Source of the DNA: Alphaproteobacteria bacterium
GTDB taxonomy: Bacteria; Myxococcota_A; UBA796; GCA-2862545
Reading direction: 5' to 3'
Length of the DNA: 64,000 nucleotides
NCBI GenBank assembly: GCA_020632925.1
Contig: JACKER010000007.1
Location: 930,001-994,000 of the forward strand
Shown: positions 60,818 to 64,000 of the stretch, piece by piece
Position numbering within the stretch: position 1 is the stretch's first letter
Layout: the number at the start of each line of letters is the position of its first letter
Position numbers and translations under genes: made by a program
The notes under the pieces: generated by a model
The model's input: the letters and a program-made list of their open reading frames with translations, nothing else
Told to the model about the DNA's origin: nothing
Database searches by the model: none

Positions 60818-62557
60818 CTACCGACAGTCCAGCGACCACTGCATGTGGTTGGGATCCCACGGGGAGATGGGGGCACCGTCGGCGGCGGGCCGGGCACCGC
60901 ACACCTCGTCGCAGGCGTGTCCGGGCACGTCTCCGGGCTCTCCGAGCTCGACGTAGACCATGTCCGAGTTCGCCCAGCCCCAGTGCTGGATACCGAGGTA
61001 GTCACTGACCGCGGGGGAGGCGTCGAGGATGCGCCGACCGCCGTAGGCTGGGCCCTCGAAGGTGGCGCCGGGACCGCCGTCCTCGGCGTACACCACCACA
61101 CAGGACCCGTTCGCGGGGTTCGTGACCCGCAGGGTGGCCCCGCACCCGAAGCGCTGGGCGCCGGCGACGTAGAAGTACTCCGGGTGTGGCACGTCGCCGG
61201 GCCAGGCGCGGTCGTTGGCATCGAACATGGCCTGCGAGCTGTAGTCGACGTGCCCCTGGATCCAGGGGATCTGCGTCGTCCCGGGCAGGCAGCGGCCGCT
61301 CTGGGCGTCGTACACGCAGCCCATCGCGTCGTAGTGCGACTGGAGGTATCCACAGGTCGTCGTGTGGCCCCAGGTGGTGGGGTCGGTGTCCGCGCCGAAC
61401 CGGGAGATCAGGTAGTACCCGTCCGGGCTCATCTCCCAGTCCATCCAGTTGCAGGACGTGGTGGGCGCGGTCGGCGAGGCCTCGGGCGGCGTCTGCAGGC
61501 AGTTGCCGTTGGAGGACGGCGCGCACTGGTCGGGCGTGCCGAGCGGCATCGACTGGCAACCGTTGGAGCAGGTGTCCCGGTCGGTCTCGCGGTCGCCCGA
61601 GCACATCACGAGGTCGTCGCCGTCGCACCACAGGCCGTCCATCAGCCCGTCGCAGAACGCGGGCGCCGACGAGCACTGGTCCGGCGTACCGAACGGCATC
61701 GACTCGCAGCCCGACGCGCAGGCCTGGCGGGTCCACACGTCCCCGGCGCGGCACTCGACCAGGTCGTCGCCGTCGCACCACAGCCCGTCGACCTTCCCGT
61801 CGCAGGTGTCGGCGGGAGCGGCGTAGCACTGGTCGGGCACGCCCACGGGCATCGACTCGCAGCCCCAGGAGCAGCCGTCGCGCGCGACCTCGCGGCCCCC
61901 GGAGCAGGTGATCAGGTCGTCGCCGTCGCACCACTCGCCGTTCGCGTGGCCGTCGCAGGCGTCGGGCGTGGGCACGGTGCCGTCGGCGCAGGCCGTCGTC
62001 GGCGTCCCGCCCGCCTGGTCGTTCCAGAACGACACCGGGCCGCTGCAGGCCCCCGCGAAGGGATCGTCCGCGTACCCGCTGAACAGGTAGCTGCCGTCGG
62101 TGTTCACCCGCGTCTCGAAGTGCAGGTGGGGGCCCGATGAGTTGCCCGAGGTCCCGACCGCGCCGATCGCGTCGCCGCAGCGCACCGTCGACCACGGGGC
62201 GGGGAGCCCCGACCACGCGCTCATGTGGCCGTAGATGGTCATGTCGCCGTTGCCGTGGTCGATCACCACGTGGTTGCCGAAGCCGTACCCCTGGCTGTAG
62301 TTGCCGACGTAGCCGTCGCCGAACCCGTCCATCACCTCGACCACCCGGCCGCCCGCCGCCGCACGGACCGGCGCTCCCCGGCCCGAGCCGATGTCGGTGC
62401 CCTTGTGGCCGTCGTAGGAGCGGACGCCGCAGGTGTAGTCGAGCGCGCCGTACGCGCTGCCGTTGTCGTCGAAGTGGGCCGTGATCCAGGCGCCGGCGGT
62501 GGTCGGCCAGGCGTACTGGGGCGCCGCGTGGGCGGTCGCGAGGAGGAGCGTGATCAT
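60818..62557 (-). CDS. Secreted M23 endopeptidase with three six-Cys repeats and C-terminal domain
   Basis: The 579-aa product has a signal peptide (ITLLLATAHA) and a complete M23 (LytM-like) domain: HKGTDIGSGRGAPVRA with zinc His and Asp, YGHMSAW, and GPHLHFET. M23 enzymes cut peptidoglycan cross-bridges or glycine-rich peptides. Three tandem ~44-residue repeats follow (about 200-355), pattern CDGxxxGxWCDGDDLxxC with two more Cys and ending SMPxGxPDQC; six Cys each, probably disulphide-linked. A ~200-residue Cys- and Trp-rich C-terminal domain ends the protein. Its ATG overlaps the preceding lipoprotein stop (ATGA). Confidence 0.9.
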   Translation of the reverse strand: MITLLLATAHAAPQYAWPTTAGAWITAHFDDNGSAYGALDYTCGVRSYDGHKGTDIGSGRGAPVRAAAGGRVVEVMDGFGDGYVGNYSQGYGFGNHVVIDHGNGDMTIYGHMSAWSGLPAPWSTVRCGDAIGAVGTSGNSSGPHLHFETRVNTDGSYLFSGYADDPFAGACSGPVSFWNDQAGGTPTTACADGTVPTPDACDGHANGEWCDGDDLITCSGGREVARDGCSWGCESMPVGVPDQCYAAPADTCDGKVDGLWCDGDDLVECRAGDVWTRQACASGCESMPFGTPDQCSSAPAFCDGLMDGLWCDGDDLVMCSGDRETDRDTCSNGCQSMPLGTPDQCAPSSNGNCLQTPPEASPTAPTTSCNWMDWEMSPDGYYLISRFGADTDPTTWGHTTTCGYLQSHYDAMGCVYDAQSGRCLPGTTQIPWIQGHVDYSSQAMFDANDRAWPGDVPHPEYFYVAGAQRFGCGATLRVTNPANGSCVVVYAEDGGPGATFEGPAYGGRRILDASPAVSDYLGIQHWGWANSDMVYVELGEPGDVPGHACDEVCGARPAADGAPISPWDPNHMQWSLDCR

Positions 62558-63450
62558 CGGACACCTCCCACCACCACCGCGCGGGGTGGCTCCTGCTCGT
62601 CGTCGATGGCGACCAGATCGCCGCTGGCGGTGAACTGCGGGCTGCGACCCGACCGGAGGCGCTGCGCCTCGCCGGTCGTCGTGTCGAGCCGCCAGAGGTC
62701 CTTGTGGCCGTAGTGGGCGGAGAACACGGCGGTCACGCCGTCCTCGAGCCACACGAGCTCGCGCCCGGGGACCGGCACGAAGCCCTCGCCCACCTCCGTC
62801 AGGCCGACGTTGGTGAGTTGCCGCGGCTCGGCGCCCGGCTCGTCCGCGATCCACAACGACGCGAGGCCGCTGCGCGTGGAGACGAGGAGCACGGCGCTGG
62901 AGGAGGGCAGGGGGAAGGGCGCGGTGTCGCGCGGGTCGTCCGACAGCGCGGCGCGCTCGCCGGACTGCAGATCGTGCACCATCCAGGTGGCCGGCAGGCC
63001 CGGCTCGAGCACGGTGGGCTCGCCCTCGAGCTGGGCGTAGGTGATGCGCCGGCCGTCGTCGGCGACCCGCAGATCGACCGCGCCGCGAGCGATCTCCGTG
63101 GTGCCCTCGGGGCTCATCATCGTGATGCGGAGGTCTGCCGTCGACATCACCACGTGGTTGTCGTCCAGGCGGTAGGCGGCGAACACCGGCTCGGTGGTCA
63201 CGGCCTCGTCGCCGCCGGTGGTCCAGCGGCGGAGCGTGCAGCCCGGGTGGAGGTCCGAGCCGGTGTTCAGGCAGGACACGGACAGGTCGCGGTGCATGAA
63301 CACGAAGCCGTCGCTGGCGGCGGCGCGCTCCATCAGCACGGGATCGGCGACCGGCGGCTGGTAGGGCGGCAGGTCGGGCACATAGGCCTGGGTGGCGCAC
63401 CCTGCGAGCGCGACCCAGGACAGAACACAGAGCGGTCGAGAAAGAGACAT
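62554..63450 (-). CDS. Lipoprotein with TolB/WD40-like beta-propeller
   Basis: The 298-aa protein has a lipoprotein signal ending in ALAGC. The rest is a series of strand motifs typical of TolB-type propellers: DLRVADDGRRITYAQ, AVLLVSTRSGLASLWIADE, AVFSAHYGHKDLWRLDTTTGE, SPQFTASGDLVAID. It probably binds a protein or glycan in the envelope. It is coupled to the M23 endopeptidase by an ATGA overlap and may localise or restrain that enzyme, which is inference. ATG 63450 is set by the lipobox distance. Confidence 0.8.
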   Translation of the reverse strand: MSLSRPLCVLSWVALAGCATQAYVPDLPPYQPPVADPVLMERAAASDGFVFMHRDLSVSCLNTGSDLHPGCTLRRWTTGGDEAVTTEPVFAAYRLDDNHVVMSTADLRITMMSPEGTTEIARGAVDLRVADDGRRITYAQLEGEPTVLEPGLPATWMVHDLQSGERAALSDDPRDTAPFPLPSSSAVLLVSTRSGLASLWIADEPGAEPRQLTNVGLTEVGEGFVPVPGRELVWLEDGVTAVFSAHYGHKDLWRLDTTTGEAQRLRSGRSPQFTASGDLVAIDDEQEPPRAVVVGGVR

Positions 63451-63538
63451 GGAACCCTCGAGAGACAGAGGTGATCCCCGCGGACGCCTGGTCACCCGCG
63501 CTGCCCGAACGCTCCCGTTACGCCGTGTTGCGGCTGTG

Positions 63539-64000
63539 TTACCGCGCCTGCGCCTCGGCGAAGTCCAGGAGGACCGCCAGCTCTCCGGGGAGCAGCGCAG
63601 CCATCGGGTGGACCCCGTCCATCGGGAGCCCGCCGGCTGCCCGGGCCTCGCGGATCGCGGCCTGCCACGGGCGCTCCGTGCGCCACGCGGCCACCACGCC
63701 GGCCAGCGCGAGCACCACCGGGTCCGTCACGTCCCCCGGCGGCGCCCAGCTCAGATCGGCGTCGCCGCGGACCGAGCGGGCCAGCGCCACCAACGTGCTG
63801 GTGAACGCCAGCAGGTACGGATCGGCGCGACGCTCGGCGCAGGTCGCGGCGCGGCCCAGGGAGCGCAGCGCGCGCTCGGTGCGTCCCGCGAGCAGGTGGC
63901 ACAGGCCCAGGTGGCCGTGTCGGATCGCGAGGAAGTCGTCCGGAGCTCCCTCGCCGCCGCGGACCGAGGCCTCGAGCAACGGGAGCGCGCCGTCCAGGTC
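63539..64000 (-). CDS. TPR-containing protein, 5' end outside window
   Basis: The frame is open to the last base, so only the last 153 codons are present. The visible part is helical and repeat-like (DLDGALPLLEASV, AIRHGHLGLCHLLAGRTERALRSLGRAAT, DPYLLAFTSTLVALA), as in the TPR regions of large Myxococcota kinases or regulators. It ends ELAVLLDFAEAQAR with TAA at 63539. An internal ATG at 63979 exists but sits inside a repeat. The N-terminal domain, and hence function, is out of view. Confidence 0.7.
   Translation of the reverse strand, partial: DLDGALPLLEASVRGGEGAPDDFLAIRHGHLGLCHLLAGRTERALRSLGRAATCAERRADPYLLAFTSTLVALARSVRGDADLSWAPPGDVTDPVVLALAGVVAAWRTERPWQAAIREARAAGGLPMDGVHPMAALLPGELAVLLDFAEAQAR

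Noticed and set aside
1..64000. rRNA, tRNA and replication-origin features
   Set aside because: No T-loop or anticodon-like segments, rRNA-like stretches, or DnaA-box/A+T-rich clusters were seen by eye; a covariance-model scan would be decisive.

Overview
The window is 64 kb of very G+C-rich DNA with almost no non-coding space. It most likely comes from a Myxococcota (former deltaproteobacterial) chromosome. Three proteins end in MYXO-CTERM-like tails (Cys, then a hydrophobic stretch, then an Arg cluster). DUF2330 proteins, Hanks-type Ser/Thr kinases with large accessory domains, thrombospondin-type-3/FG-GAP giants and many lipoproteins point the same way. I saw no rRNA, tRNA or CRISPR array. 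Strikingly many neighbours share GTGA, ATGA or TGATG stop/start overlaps, so translational coupling looks routine here.

Layout. 0-12 kb: 3' part of a CorA transporter coupled to a frameshifted DUF2314 lipoprotein, a YcaQ-type glycosylase, two membrane-anchored HEAT-repeat paralogues (3.2 and 10.9 kb), a secreted repeat protein, a GNAT-NUDIX fusion, an ABC1/UbiB kinase with a TetR regulator, an orphan CpaF N-domain and an S41 peptidase. 12-17.5 kb: a tightly coupled set of an M48-like protein without catalytic residues, a degenerate GTPase with a membrane hairpin, an intact dynamin-like GTPase and a di-haem lipoprotein. This is the best candidate for an undescribed system. 17.5-25.4 kb: receiver protein, beta-carbonic anhydrase, FkbM-type methyltransferase, APC permease overlapping a kinase/sulfatase-modifying-factor fusion, a methyltransferase-like protein and a broken membrane gene.

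26.0-32.7 kb: an island of clearly lower G+C with an unknown gene, a second unknown gene split by a degenerate IS3-like element, and tandem YD-repeat lipoproteins. The IS is flanked by a perfect 20-bp direct repeat. 32.7-36.1 kb: near-identical tandem DUF2330 genes around an inverted VOC gene. 36.2-41.2 kb: an operon of kinase, envelope protein and beta-helix MYXO-CTERM protein. 41.3-45.7 kb: a giant alpha/beta-hydrolase lipoprotein coupled to a barrel-like protein. 45.8-55.9 kb: an FAD oxidoreductase diverging from two tandem ~1450-aa surface proteins, each with three FG-GAP propeller modules separated by Ca-binding repeats.

55.9-64 kb: dihydroorotase, an ECF sigma/anti-sigma pair, an S9 peptidase, an M23 endopeptidase with a Cys-rich repeat tail coupled to a TolB-like lipoprotein, and a truncated TPR gene at the edge. 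Overall the window is dominated by envelope and surface functions with scattered housekeeping genes. Two genes (0.7-2.05 kb and 25.4-26.0 kb) carry single frameshifts that could be sequencing errors.
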